A stretch of DNA of 64,000 nt from UBA5158 sp963692955 (GCA_963692955.1 OY843587.1:2418001-2482000), one strand, 5' to 3'; positions 51,407-60,531 are shown, counted from the first letter of the stretch. The notes: a model not told the origin generated them from the letters alone. Numbers and translations are program-made.

Positions 51407-52234
51407 TTAAGGCGCGAGCGTGTGAGCAGAATCGTTCGGGTTCGACGCTTCCTCTTCGGATTCAGAAGATTTTTCGATGTCAGAATTATTTTTCTCGATG
51501 TACGGATCGCCTAAACGTTCATTGCGGTCAATCAAGTAAGCGCGGCGCTGTGTATACGCGTCACGTAAGAAAGCATAGCGGTCGATCGCCGCTTGTTCCA
51601 TGACGGATTGAAAACGCAATAACTCCGCGCGTTTCGACACGAGACTGAAACCGTAAAGAATATAGCGGTCTCTGACATCGCGAATATAAGGATAAATAGT
51701 AAATAACTGATAATCGATAGGCCAGGCGATACCGTCACGCACGGTACTCGGGCCTAAGAATGGCACGACTAAATAATTAGAATTTTTCCACCCCCAACGC
51801 GCGAAGGTTAAACCTAAATCTTCGTAATTACTTTCTAATCCCATTTCAGTCGCCACGTCGAAGAAGCCAGCGATACCGATCGTGCTGTTAATCGCTAACC
51901 GCCATGTATCGCTAGTCGCTTGGTATAAATTAAATTGCAAAACGTCGTTGGCGATAGTGGGTATGGTGTCGATGTTGCTGAATATGTGACTAATGCCTTT
52001 GACGATCGGCTTCGGCACTATTTTGTTATACAATTTCGCGACGGGTTTCAAAATAATTTTGTCCAGCAGATCATTGAAGCGGAACATCACGCGATTGAAT
52101 TTTTCGTAAGGGTCTTGTGGATTGTAGGCGCGCGCGGGTGGCTCGCTAGCCACAGCGGCGACCGCCGCGTTAGCCGTCAGGCTTAGCAATACTAAAATAA
52201 TTGCCGAGCGGGCGCGAAATTTCCAATTAATCAT
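51407..52234 (-). CDS. mlaA: MlaA/VacJ-family outer-membrane lipid asymmetry protein, no lipobox seen
   Basis: MlaA removes surface phospholipids from the outer leaflet and passes them to the MlaC-MlaFEDB system. The 275 residues have the family core: DPYEKFNRVMFRFND, then PIVKGISHIFSNIDTIPTIA, NDVLQFN, the Gly-rich NSTIGIAGFFDVA, WGWKNSNYLVVPFLGPSTVRD and RAELLRFQ. The signal peptide (AIILVLLSLTANAAVAA) has no cysteine at the cleavage region, while E. coli MlaA is a lipoprotein, so this form may be a plain exported protein. An acidic Ser/Glu-rich tail follows (SDIEKSSESEEEASNPND). It starts with AGGG 5 nt before ATG and leads into trmL. Confidence 0.93.
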   Translation of the reverse strand: MINWKFRARSAIILVLLSLTANAAVAAVASEPPARAYNPQDPYEKFNRVMFRFNDLLDKIILKPVAKLYNKIVPKPIVKGISHIFSNIDTIPTIANDVLQFNLYQATSDTWRLAINSTIGIAGFFDVATEMGLESNYEDLGLTFARWGWKNSNYLVVPFLGPSTVRDGIAWPIDYQLFTIYPYIRDVRDRYILYGFSLVSKRAELLRFQSVMEQAAIDRYAFLRDAYTQRRAYLIDRNERLGDPYIEKNNSDIEKSSESEEEASNPNDSAHTLAP

Positions 52235-52396
52235 AATAACCCTGTAGTTATAAACCTTTCACATCGTGTAGTTTAGCCTTAGCACGTCCATAAGCCAATA
52301 AAATTCACCGCTACGTAAGTAATCTGAGGATAAAGACTTCTTTTCACCGAAAGTTTGCTGAATAATACACTCCTGGTTTTTAAAAGGAATAACCGT

Positions 52397-53944
52397 ATGG
52401 CTATACGACCACGTCCGCTTGCGCTCATCATCTTAGATGGCTGGGGGTATAGAGAGGATAAAAATGCCAATGCCATTGAACATGCGAAAAAACCGCATTG
52501 GGATTATTTGTGGGAACATTATCCGCATACGCTCGTCGCGGGATCGGGCAGTTGTGTGGGTCTACCCGCGGGGCAAATGGGCAACTCTGAAGTGGGTCAT
52601 TTGAATATGGGCGCTGGCCGCGTGATTTATCAAGACTACACGCGCATCGATAACGCCATCGCCGACCGTGAATTTTTTTCTAATCCCGTATTAGTGAGCG
52701 CCGTGGTGCAAGCGCAAGCGAGCGGCAAAGCGTTACATATTCTCGGTTTGTTATCGCCGGGCGGCGTGCACAGTCATGAAAACCAAATCTTTGCGCTAAT
52801 CGATCTTGCTGCGCGGCATAAATTAACGAACGTTTATATTCACGCTTTTTTAGACGGCCGCGACACGCCGCCGCGCAGCGCGATGCTGTCATTAGAAAAA
52901 TTAATCGCCACTTGTGATAAATTCAACTGCGGCACGCTAGCATCCATCATTGGCCGCTATTACGCGATGGACCGCGATAAACGTTGGGAGCGCGTGCAAT
53001 CGGCCTATGATTTATTGACGGCGGGGATTAGCGAGTTCGTCGCGCCCGACGCATTGAGCGCTTTAGAACAAGCGTACGCCCGCGGGGAAAATGATGAATT
53101 TGTCAAAGCCACTAGCATACACGCCGCCGGCGCGGCGCCGATAGTAATCGAAGACGGCGACACGGTGGTCTTCATGAATTTTAGAGCGGACCGCGCGCGC
53201 GAATTGACGTATGCTTTTATCGATAAAGATTTTTCTGGTTTCGAGCGCATGCGTAAACCGCGGTTAAAAGAATTTGTCACGCTTACCGAGTATGACGAGA
53301 CCTTCGCGTTGCGCACTGCGTTCGCGCCGGTCCGGTTAACACATATTTTAGGCGAGTATTTAAGTGAATTGGGCTTACGCCAACTGCGTATCGCGGAAAC
53401 GGAAAAATACGCGCACGTCACGTTCTTTTTTAACGGCGGCACGGAAAAACCTTACCCTGGCGAAGACCGGGTACTCATCCCCTCGCCAAAAGTCGCGACG
53501 TATGATTTGAAACCGGAAATGTCGGCGCGCGAATTAACCGACCGGCTGGTGCAAGAAATTAAAAGCCAACGCTACGATGTCATCATTTGTAATTTTGCTA
53601 ATCCAGATATGGTAGGTCATACTGGCAACTTTGACGCGACGGTAAAAGCTATCGAAGTCATCGACGAATGCCTTGTTAAAATTACGGCGGCGTTGTTGGA
53701 ATGCGGCGGCGAAGCGTTGATTACCGCCGATCACGGCAATGCGGAATTGATGTTCGATGAACATACCGGGCAAGCGCACACTGCGCATACGCAAGAATTA
53801 GTGCCGCTGATTTACGTTGGCAGGCCGGCTCAAGCCAGCAGCGTGAACGCCGTGTTGTCCGACATCGCGCCGACGCTGTTGAACTTGATGGGCATTCCGC
53901 AACCCACGGAAATGACCGGGCGTGCCTTGTTCGAATTAAAGTAA
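52397..53944 (+). CDS. gpmI: 2,3-bisphosphoglycerate-independent phosphoglycerate mutase
   Basis: Mn-dependent interconversion of 3- and 2-phosphoglycerate in glycolysis and gluconeogenesis. I start at ATG 52397 (MAIRPRPLALIILDGWGYRED), which has AAGGA 8 nt upstream, rather than the upstream TTG 52355. The 515 residues match the family (E. coli 514). The catalytic Ser64 is in MGNSEVGHLNMGAGR; other metal and substrate sites are in FLDGRDTPPRSA, IGRYYAMDRDKRW, NFRADRARE, NFANPDMVGHTG and TADHGNAE. It begins the gpmI-envC-ctpA run. Confidence 0.97.
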   Translation: MAIRPRPLALIILDGWGYREDKNANAIEHAKKPHWDYLWEHYPHTLVAGSGSCVGLPAGQMGNSEVGHLNMGAGRVIYQDYTRIDNAIADREFFSNPVLVSAVVQAQASGKALHILGLLSPGGVHSHENQIFALIDLAARHKLTNVYIHAFLDGRDTPPRSAMLSLEKLIATCDKFNCGTLASIIGRYYAMDRDKRWERVQSAYDLLTAGISEFVAPDALSALEQAYARGENDEFVKATSIHAAGAAPIVIEDGDTVVFMNFRADRARELTYAFIDKDFSGFERMRKPRLKEFVTLTEYDETFALRTAFAPVRLTHILGEYLSELGLRQLRIAETEKYAHVTFFFNGGTEKPYPGEDRVLIPSPKVATYDLKPEMSARELTDRLVQEIKSQRYDVIICNFANPDMVGHTGNFDATVKAIEVIDECLVKITAALLECGGEALITADHGNAELMFDEHTGQAHTAHTQELVPLIYVGRPAQASSVNAVLSDIAPTLLNLMGIPQPTEMTGRALFELK

Positions 53945-53966
53945 GCCGTAAAGCAAAGGAGTGCTT

Positions 53967-55079
53967 ATGCGAAAATTAGTTTTATGTGGCGGCCTGCTGT
54001 TTTTATGCTGCCATTTATCTTCAAGTTATGCCTTTATGGGCATGGAAAAAAAACAGGCTGAGTTAAGCCACATCCAAGGACACATTGAAGATTTAAAAAA
54101 AATCCTCAGCGAAAATAAATCCCGCGAAACAGAGCTGCAAGAGCAATTAAAAACGACGGAATTAGCACTCAGTCAATTAAGCCAAGACGTTAGTGCGCTC
54201 GATAAAAAAATCGCGGCACAAGAAATTGAATTAGAAAAAATCACGAAAACCCAACAAACTGCCACTCAAGACCTTGCCGCCCAGCGCGCGTCGTTGGCCG
54301 AGCAAATCCGCCTGCAATACCAACTAGGTAAAGCGCAAAACGTGCGAAACGTTTTAAGTCCCGAAAATTTTGCTAACATAAACCGCTATGTTTACTACAA
54401 CCATTACCTCAGTAACGCGCGCGCGAAATCGGTCGCTGAAATTAATCAGACGTTAGCGATCTTGACTAAAAACATGTTGGAAATGACCGCGCAAGCCAAC
54501 AGTTTGAAAAATTTGCGTTTACAAAAACAAAATCAACTGCATCAAGCGCAAGCCGCGCAACTAAAGCGCCAAAAAATTATCGCGGAATTAACGACGAGCA
54601 ATCAAGACAAGCAACAGCAATTGCAAACGCTGCTGACCAATCAGAGCGGGTTGCGCAATATGATTATCGGACTGCAAAAACAAACCCCCGAAGACTTGTA
54701 TCACTCTTTCAAAGAAGCGCGCGGCAAATTAACGTGGCCGATCGAGGGCCATCAATTTTCACAATTGAGTGATACCCATCAAAGCGGCGTCATTATTAAA
54801 GCCCCCGAGGGCACCCCAGTACATGCCATTTATGGCGGCAAAGTTATCTTCGCGAATTGGCTGCGGGGCTTTGGGCTGTTAATTATTATCAATCATGGCG
54901 ATGGCTATATGAGCCTATATGCCCGCAATCACGCTATATATGCCAAGGTCGGCGACCAGGTCGCGCCACGCGAAGTCATTGCTTCTATTGGGAATACCGG
55001 GGGTTATAGTACCTCTAGCCTGTACTTTGAGATACGCCAAAATGGCCAACCTCTAAACGTAAAAACCTGGTGCAGTTAG
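53967..55079 (+). CDS. envC: EnvC-type murein hydrolase activator (degenerate M23/LytM)
   Basis: Periplasmic activator of amidases AmiA/AmiB at division. ATG 53967 follows AAGGAG at the right distance. The 370 residues comprise a signal peptide (LVLCGGLLFLCCHLSSSYA), a long coiled coil (residues about 30-230, for example ELQEQLKTTELALSQLSQDV) and a C-terminal LytM domain (GVIIKAPEGTPVHAIYGGKV, INHGDGYMSLYARN, SLYFEIRQNGQPLN). The zinc-ligand pattern of active M23 peptidases is incomplete (MSLYARN where active enzymes have an HxH), as in E. coli EnvC, so it should activate rather than cut. It lies 16 bp after gpmI, a conserved pairing. Confidence 0.92.
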   Translation: MRKLVLCGGLLFLCCHLSSSYAFMGMEKKQAELSHIQGHIEDLKKILSENKSRETELQEQLKTTELALSQLSQDVSALDKKIAAQEIELEKITKTQQTATQDLAAQRASLAEQIRLQYQLGKAQNVRNVLSPENFANINRYVYYNHYLSNARAKSVAEINQTLAILTKNMLEMTAQANSLKNLRLQKQNQLHQAQAAQLKRQKIIAELTTSNQDKQQQLQTLLTNQSGLRNMIIGLQKQTPEDLYHSFKEARGKLTWPIEGHQFSQLSDTHQSGVIIKAPEGTPVHAIYGGKVIFANWLRGFGLLIIINHGDGYMSLYARNHAIYAKVGDQVAPREVIASIGNTGGYSTSSLYFEIRQNGQPLNVKTWCS

Positions 55080-55177
55080 CTGAAAAAACACGCAGTCAAG
55101 CCTCATAAAGTAGATAAATTGCATTATACTTAAGGTATGGTCATTTTATTGGCAGACTGATAACTTTAGAGGCTACT

Positions 55178-56572
55178 ATGCAGACATTATTCCGGAGAAT
55201 CGCCGGTTCTATCATTTTCGTCTGTTTGAATGTCATCTGCATTCAAGCCACTTATGCGCAATCGTCCAATTCCACACCCACGTCTACACCCTCGGCTACA
55301 CATTCCCTCGCCATCGCCGACGCCACCAATGAATCCAAGTTAGACCCAAGCCAACAAGCGGACGTGACGCGTTTTATCACGACGATAGGTTTAATCAAAA
55401 AAGACTACGCGAAAACGATCAGCGATAAAAATTTATTAGAAAGCGCGATCCGCGGCATGGTAAATAATCTCGATCCGCACTCAGAATATTTAGACGAAGA
55501 AGCGTATAAAAGTTTATTAATGACTACCAGCGGAGAGTTTGGTGGTTTAGGGATAGAAGTGACTACCCAATACGGCGTGTTAAAAATCGTGACCCCCATC
55601 GACGGTACGCCCGCGGCGAAAGCCGGCATCAAATCAGGTGATTTTATCGTCGCGCTCAATGGTAAAAATGTCAATGACATGACTTCAGACGCGGCCATTC
55701 AAGAAATGCGCGGCAAGAAAGGCACGCCCATCATGTTGACGATTATCCGTCCCGGCACGAAAGATCCGATAAAATTTAATTTAGTGCGTGACACGATTCA
55801 CATCGATAGTATTAAAAGTAAATTGCTAGACGGTGATTACGGTTACATCCGCATCAGTCAATTCCAAGAACCCACAACGGGATTATTGATCGCCGCGTTA
55901 AAGAATTTAGAGTTACAAGCGAAAGGCCAATTAAAAGGTGTCATCTTAGATTTACGCAATAATCCCGGCGGTTTATTAGAAACCGCGGTGGGTGTGTCGA
56001 ACGCGTTTTTAGAAAGCGACAAGTTAAATCAATTTAATAAATTAATCGTATACACCGAAGGCCGCGTGCCCGACTCGCAATACAAAGCGTTCGCGACTGG
56101 CCACGATCTCATTAACAATGTGCCATTAATAATTTTAATTAACGAAGGCTCAGCGTCCGCGTCGGAAATTGTGACTGGCGCGCTGCAAGATTATAAACGC
56201 GCCGTCGTCGTTGGTACCCGCAGTTTTGGTAAAGGCTCCGTGCAAACTGTGTTACCGCTGGATGATACGCATGCCGTGAAATTAACTACCGCGTTGTATC
56301 ACACCCCCTCTGGCCGCTTGATTCAAAACCAAGGCATCACGCCGGATATTTATGTTCCTAACAACATCAAGGCGTCGGAAAATAAAGACGCTAACGTGTT
56401 TGATCCGGTGCGCGAATTTCAATTGAAAGATCACTTAGCCAACGTCATGGATAAAGCGGACCCGAATTTAAAAACCAATGATTTAGCGAGTTTAGCGGTG
56501 GATGATTTTCAATTGTATGAAGCGTTAAACATTATGAAAGCATTATCTCTGCATCATCAGGCGGAAAGATAA
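55178..56572 (+). CDS. ctpA: C-terminal processing peptidase, S41 family
   Basis: Periplasmic serine protease with a PDZ domain that trims proteins from their C-termini. The 464 residues have a signal peptide ending near TYAQS, then the S41 N-terminal region (MVNNLDPHSEYLDEEAY), PDZ (FGGLGIEVTTQYGVLKIVTP to about residue 200), and the protease core. The catalytic pair is Ser327 in EGSASASEIV and Lys352 in FGKGSVQTV, 25 residues apart as in CtpB. ILDLRNNPGGLLETAVGV is also typical. It follows envC by 98 bp; gpmI-envC-ctpA is a frequent gammaproteobacterial order, joining wall hydrolysis control with periplasmic proteolysis. Confidence 0.95.
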   Translation: MQTLFRRIAGSIIFVCLNVICIQATYAQSSNSTPTSTPSATHSLAIADATNESKLDPSQQADVTRFITTIGLIKKDYAKTISDKNLLESAIRGMVNNLDPHSEYLDEEAYKSLLMTTSGEFGGLGIEVTTQYGVLKIVTPIDGTPAAKAGIKSGDFIVALNGKNVNDMTSDAAIQEMRGKKGTPIMLTIIRPGTKDPIKFNLVRDTIHIDSIKSKLLDGDYGYIRISQFQEPTTGLLIAALKNLELQAKGQLKGVILDLRNNPGGLLETAVGVSNAFLESDKLNQFNKLIVYTEGRVPDSQYKAFATGHDLINNVPLIILINEGSASASEIVTGALQDYKRAVVVGTRSFGKGSVQTVLPLDDTHAVKLTTALYHTPSGRLIQNQGITPDIYVPNNIKASENKDANVFDPVREFQLKDHLANVMDKADPNLKTNDLASLAVDDFQLYEALNIMKALSLHHQAER

Positions 56573-56609
56573 TTCTCTCTACGATTGTCCAATATTTGCA
56601 CTACCTCAG

Positions 56610-56641
56610 TTAAGGTTCTCTTAAGCGGCTTCGCGTAACAT
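56610..56641 (+). promoter_or_regulatory. PmrA-like direct repeat and -10 element
   Basis: TTAA at 56610-56613, seven bases, TTAA at 56621-56624, eleven bases, then TAACAT at 56636-56641, 33 nt before ATG 56675. The spacing and even the -10 hexamer equal those upstream of the gene at 18102. Half-sites read GTTAA and CTTAA. Confidence 0.6.
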
Positions 56642-56674
56642 AACTACTAATCTAAATAGAAATGAGAGGTTAGT

Positions 56675-58231
56675 ATGAAAAAGTCAATCGCCAGTGTCTT
56701 AGCTACACTGGAAAGCATTCAGAGCCCACCCCAAGTCAGTGAAATAAAAATTGGTAAACAAGAGCTGCATGTGGTCGGTGACGTAGTCGTGAGAAAAAAT
56801 GCTGACGGTACTTTCAATCTGCCTGTTCCTCCCGCTGACATTATTCGAGCGTTGGCTAGTGAATTAATAATCGATCTCAACTCAGACATCAATACAACTT
56901 CCAATTCAACAATGCATAAACGCGCGACGCTACTGATCCAAGCCGTGCTAACGAATCAGCACGACGTCGTGACTATTTTATTAAATCACGGCGCGAATCC
57001 ATCCATTCCCGATGAAGATGGCAACAATGCTTTCATTCATGCATCTAAAAGAGGCGACAGTGCCACGTTAAAAGAATTTTTAACCTTGATTAAAACTCCT
57101 GATACCAAACAACCGGCGCTAGCCGAAGCAAATATCGAAGCAGAACCGGCGCCAACTAAAGATTTAGGCGCTTACGAAAAAAACCAACCCATGTCTGCAT
57201 CAGTAGCACATACTACCGCGCCATCGGCAGAAATCTCGGAGCGCGTGTCATTGCCTCCAGATGTTTTAGCGCACGCTAACAAGGCTGGGGAAACGGCAAT
57301 GAAAGCTATTCAGTTATACAAATTATCTGTACCGCCCATGTCGGTAAAAGCGCTGGATGCAAAGCAAAAAAATTCTTTCGCCTCACCACGTCTGCGCCGC
57401 CAGAAAGTCGAAGCAAAAGTCGAAGACACAGATCTGTTAACCCAAATGACGATGTTGGTAGAAGAATTACGCGTGCTCAATCCGCCCGTAAAACCGGTGC
57501 CACAAGTGAAACCGTCAGCCGAAAAAACTGAAACACAAAAAGTTGATAATGCTTATCAAGAAAAACTCCGTCGCATCAACCATACGTATGAGAATTTTTT
57601 CAATAATAAAACCGTTGTCCATATGCGCGAATGCAGATTTATCGCGAGAATTTACAGCGACATCGATCAGTCGGCGGCCCGCGAACAAAAACGCATTCAA
57701 GCTTTGTCAGCAGGTCCAGATAATATCCCACCCATGCCAACTGAATTGATACCGACATCTATGCCGGTTAGCTTTGAAGACCATGCCAAAGTACGCGCAG
57801 CCTTAGCTTTGTTAAAGGATTACTACGCGCCTGAAAGCGCGCCGTTTTCTCGTTCGACTAAATGGCATAGCTTACGTCGTCTATTCACTTTTCATACCGG
57901 TCGCCGTTATTGCGAAGACGCCGAAAAATTTTATTTAGAACTAAACGTAATGCCGCTAGCGACGCCAAAAAATATTATGGAAGTATACGATGCGATCGAT
58001 AAAAAATTAGAAGAGTTAAGAAAATTACCGCATGATAAAAATGGTAAGAATGATATTTTTAATTCTTCTTACACGCGTAGACTTTTTTATATACGTGAAA
58101 AGTTAAAGAAAACCCATGCGTATGATGCCGCGCAAACTGATCTATCTCAAATAGGCAATCAAGAAGCTTATTTAGGCGTCTTAGATGGAATAAACGATCG
58201 TGGTGGTATACTAGGTATACTAAGAAAATAA
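56675..58231 (+). CDS. Ankyrin-repeat protein, candidate Dot/Icm effector
   Basis: The ribosome site GAGAGG lies 5 nt before ATG. Residues about 85-150 hold two ankyrin units (ATLLIQAVLTNQHDVVTILL NHGANPSIPDEDGNNAFIHA in two halves, then KRGDSATLKEFLTLI), giving a helix-turn-helix protein-binding surface. The middle is Pro/Lys/Ala-rich and low in structure (PPVKPVPQVKPSAEKTETQ). The last 180 residues are helical and basic (KWHSLRRLFTFHTGRRYCED). No signal peptide. Eukaryotic-type ankyrin proteins are common Dot/Icm effectors in Legionella and Coxiella; the PmrA-like promoter strengthens that reading here. No enzymatic domain is seen. It stands between ctpA and an SDR gene without close coupling. 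Confidence 0.8.
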   Translation: MKKSIASVLATLESIQSPPQVSEIKIGKQELHVVGDVVVRKNADGTFNLPVPPADIIRALASELIIDLNSDINTTSNSTMHKRATLLIQAVLTNQHDVVTILLNHGANPSIPDEDGNNAFIHASKRGDSATLKEFLTLIKTPDTKQPALAEANIEAEPAPTKDLGAYEKNQPMSASVAHTTAPSAEISERVSLPPDVLAHANKAGETAMKAIQLYKLSVPPMSVKALDAKQKNSFASPRLRRQKVEAKVEDTDLLTQMTMLVEELRVLNPPVKPVPQVKPSAEKTETQKVDNAYQEKLRRINHTYENFFNNKTVVHMRECRFIARIYSDIDQSAAREQKRIQALSAGPDNIPPMPTELIPTSMPVSFEDHAKVRAALALLKDYYAPESAPFSRSTKWHSLRRLFTFHTGRRYCEDAEKFYLELNVMPLATPKNIMEVYDAIDKKLEELRKLPHDKNGKNDIFNSSYTRRLFYIREKLKKTHAYDAAQTDLSQIGNQEAYLGVLDGINDRGGILGILRK

Positions 58232-58262
58232 TCGTCTCAAAGAGATTTCAGGGAGAGATCAC

Positions 58263-59021
58263 ATGCAATTTCATGGCAGAGTCGCATTAATCACGGGCGG
58301 CGCGCAAGGCATTGGCAAAGGCATCACGGTGAATTTTTTACAGCAAGGCGCGAGCGTTATGGTCGCGGATGCCGATGCCGAAGCGGGCAAAGAAATTCAT
58401 GGCGAATGCAAAGCGTTGGGTGACATTCATTTTATCCGCACGGATGTCACATCCGAAGCCGAAGTAAACCGCGCTATTCAAACTGTCATTAAAAAATTTA
58501 AGCGTTTAGATTTTTTAATCAATAACGCGGGCATTAGCGTTTTCAAACCGCTGCACAAGTTAAGCTTAGCGGAATGGAAACATATCATCGATGTAAATTT
58601 AACGAGCGTGTTTCTTTTTTCAAAACTCGCCGCTAACTTTTTAAAAAAATCACATGGCGCTATCGTCAATATCGCCTCTACCCGCGCCTTGATGTCCGAA
58701 GCCGGCACTGAAGCCTATTCCGCCACCAAAGGCGGTATCGTCGCATTGACCCATGCGTTAGCGATTAGCTTAGGCCCCGACATCCGCGTCAATTGCATCA
58801 GCCCCGGCTGGATCGAAGTCGGCGACATGAAAAAATCCAGCGCGCGCAAGCCAGTGCATCATTCGAAAGCCGACAATAATCAACATCCCGTCGGCCGCGT
58901 CGGCGTTCCCGCGGATATCGCCGCCCTTGCCGCGTATTTAGTTTCCGCGGCAGCGTCATTTATCACCGGCCAGAATTTTATTGTGGACGGTGGCATGACA
59001 AAAAAAATGATTTATGTTTGA
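58263..59021 (+). CDS. SDR-family NAD(P)-dependent oxidoreductase
   Basis: Classical short-chain dehydrogenase of 252 residues. The cofactor motif TGGAQGIGKG is at residues 11-20, NNAGIS at about 86, catalytic Ser in VNIASTRALMSEAG, and YSATKGG with the catalytic Tyr and Lys, followed by RVNCISPGWIEVGD and the C-terminal NFIVDGGMTKKM. An acidic residue after beta-2 (VADADAEAG) suggests NAD rather than NADP. The substrate cannot be told. GGGAGA lies before the start, 31 bp after the ankyrin gene, so read-through is possible. Confidence 0.9.
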   Translation: MQFHGRVALITGGAQGIGKGITVNFLQQGASVMVADADAEAGKEIHGECKALGDIHFIRTDVTSEAEVNRAIQTVIKKFKRLDFLINNAGISVFKPLHKLSLAEWKHIIDVNLTSVFLFSKLAANFLKKSHGAIVNIASTRALMSEAGTEAYSATKGGIVALTHALAISLGPDIRVNCISPGWIEVGDMKKSSARKPVHHSKADNNQHPVGRVGVPADIAALAAYLVSAAASFITGQNFIVDGGMTKKMIYV

Positions 59022-59032
59022 TGGCGTAGCAA

Positions 59033-59266
59033 TTATTTAGATTTTAATGCGCCTTTTACTTTTTTTAACATTTTCGCTGTCACCTTGTCTTGATTTTCAA
59101 TTTTGCTGACATACGCCTGCGTGACACGCATACGCCTAGCTAATTCTTCTTGAGTGATGCCAGCCTCAATCCGCGCGAGCGCGATTGGGTTGTCAATATA
59201 ATCGCTAGGATTAAAAGGTTCATAATCGAGTTTTCCATTCGCTGAATTATAAGTTTGTAAAACCAT
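59033..59266 (-). CDS. XRE-family helix-turn-helix protein (HigA/antitoxin-like)
   Basis: The 77-residue protein has an HTH_3 domain in its C-terminal half: LARIEAGITQEELARRMRVT, then QAYVSKIENQDKVTAKMLKK. The N-terminal 30 residues (MVLQTYNSANGKLDYEPFNP) resemble the linker of HigA-type antitoxins. No RelE/HigB-like toxin frame adjoins it: the neighbour upstream is 77 bp of palindromic non-coding DNA and then an exported protein. It may be an orphan regulator or the remnant of a toxin-antitoxin pair. It converges on the SDR gene. Confidence 0.8.
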   Translation of the reverse strand: MVLQTYNSANGKLDYEPFNPSDYIDNPIALARIEAGITQEELARRMRVTQAYVSKIENQDKVTAKMLKKVKGALKSK

Positions 59267-59311
59267 TTTTAAATTTCTACCTGTGATTGTTTTTCAATTA
59301 ACTATTTAGCC

Positions 59312-59334
59312 CTCCCCGCCTCTCAGCGGGGGAG
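59312..59334. repeat. GC-rich palindrome
   Basis: CTCCCCGC pairs with GCGGGGGAG (one bulge) around a 6-base loop, in the 77-bp gap between the XRE gene and the exported protein gene. No T run follows on either strand, so it looks more like a REP-type repeat than a terminator. Confidence 0.45.
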
Positions 59335-59343
59335 CCACAAGCA

Positions 59344-59967
59344 TTAATAATGCGTTTGCACGATAGCGATGTTTTGATATGCCGTAGTGACTGAAATGTA
59401 CGTAACAGAATTTGGATATAAGCAATAACCGGTCGGCGTGAAATTACCCACTGTGATATCGACATAGTAGGGCAAATTATTGGTTACATAAAAATACCCG
59501 CCAGCCACTTGGTGCGCGGCGTCAGTGACGTTAGACACTGGCTTCGCTTCGCAAGATTTGATAACGCTGGTGAAACGCGAATCTAGATTTTTAAAAATGA
59601 TTTGGTTTGGCTGGTCTTTGTTATTAGAAATCGATGTCATGAATGACACGGTGTTTTCGCCGTTTTTCAAAGTGCCGACATTGTTAAACATTGGTTTAGC
59701 ATTCACAGTCGCCACACCATATCCACCTTTAGCGGCGAGGCTTGGAGCCAATGAAATATCTAAGCCAGTGGGCGCGGTAGATTCAACATCACATGTCACC
59801 ATGTAGGGCACATCTGTGGTTAACGCATCCATAGGCAGCGCTAATTCAGATTTGGCTTGGATAACATTGTTAGCGGGAACAGCAAGAGCGACGGTCGAAG
59901 CAGCGAAAGCTAAACTGCTTCCAGACAAACAAGCAAGAGCAATGGTAGTAGCTAATAATTTTTTCAT
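59344..59967 (-). CDS. Exported hypothetical protein, 207 residues
   Basis: Not recognised. A clear signal peptide (LLATTIALACLSGSSLAFAAS) with cleavage likely at AFA-AS. The mature part is predicted beta-rich, with many Asn/Thr/Val and a single cysteine pair (TCDVESTAPTG and KSCEAKPV), and ends NIAIVQTHY. It could be a small periplasmic or surface beta-sandwich protein. It has its own promoter upstream (60013-60041) and the weak ribosome site AAAGG. It ends next to a GC-rich palindrome. Confidence 0.75.
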   Translation of the reverse strand: MKKLLATTIALACLSGSSLAFAASTVALAVPANNVIQAKSELALPMDALTTDVPYMVTCDVESTAPTGLDISLAPSLAAKGGYGVATVNAKPMFNNVGTLKNGENTVSFMTSISNNKDQPNQIIFKNLDSRFTSVIKSCEAKPVSNVTDAAHQVAGGYFYVTNNLPYYVDITVGNFTPTGYCLYPNSVTYISVTTAYQNIAIVQTHY

Positions 59968-60012
59968 ATTAATCCTTTAATGATCATAAAACTTGCTTTA
60001 ATAGGAATTGAA

Positions 60013-60041
60013 AATATATTATTAGCTCGGCTTCCCGTCAA
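60013..60041 (-). promoter_or_regulatory. Sigma-70 promoter of the exported protein gene
   Basis: On the minus strand -35 TTGACG (60036-60041), 17-bp spacer, -10 TATATT (60013-60018), 45 nt before ATG 59967. It overlaps the space just past the end of the ridA gene. Confidence 0.65.
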
Positions 60042-60056
60042 GTTTCTTTTATTTGC

Positions 60057-60434
60057 TCACTTTAATACCATGATGGCGTCTACTTCTACTAACGCGTCTT
60101 TTGGCAACGCAACGACTTGGACAGAAGTGCGCGCGGGATACGGCGTTTTAAAATATTTTTTTATCGCTTCATTCACGAGACCGATATTTTTTAAATCGAT
60201 TAAATAAACGGTTAATTTTGCGATGCTATCTAAATTACCGCCGGCGGCTTCCGCGACGGTTTTTAAATTTTTAAAAACCGTGTCGACCTGCGCGCTGACC
60301 TCACCCGCCATCGTCATGTTCGTAGGATTTAAACCGATTTGTCCTGATAAATAAACGGTTTGCCCACTTTTGATGGCTTGCGAATAACTGCCGATAGCAG
60401 CCGGTGCGCCGTGTGTTTCAATCATCGTGTGCAT
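60057..60434 (-). CDS. ridA: RidA-family enamine/imine deaminase
   Basis: Hydrolyses reactive 2-aminoacrylate and related imines released by PLP enzymes; a cytosolic trimer. The 125 residues align throughout: APAAIGSYSQAIKSGQTVYL, SGQIGLNP, then NLKTVAEAAGG, KLTVYLIDL and PYPARTSVQVVALPKDALVE, where the arginine after PA is the conserved substrate-binding residue (Arg105 in E. coli). ATG 60425 (MIETHG) is an alternative start. It is a single gene with no close partner. Confidence 0.93.
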   Translation of the reverse strand: MHTMIETHGAPAAIGSYSQAIKSGQTVYLSGQIGLNPTNMTMAGEVSAQVDTVFKNLKTVAEAAGGNLDSIAKLTVYLIDLKNIGLVNEAIKKYFKTPYPARTSVQVVALPKDALVEVDAIMVLK

Positions 60435-60531
60435 GAAATATTTACCTTAAATTAGATAGTTTAATATGCTATTTTGAGAGGGTTAAAAGATTTTATATAT
60501 TCAGCGGGAATTATTCAAGGAAGACGCTCTC

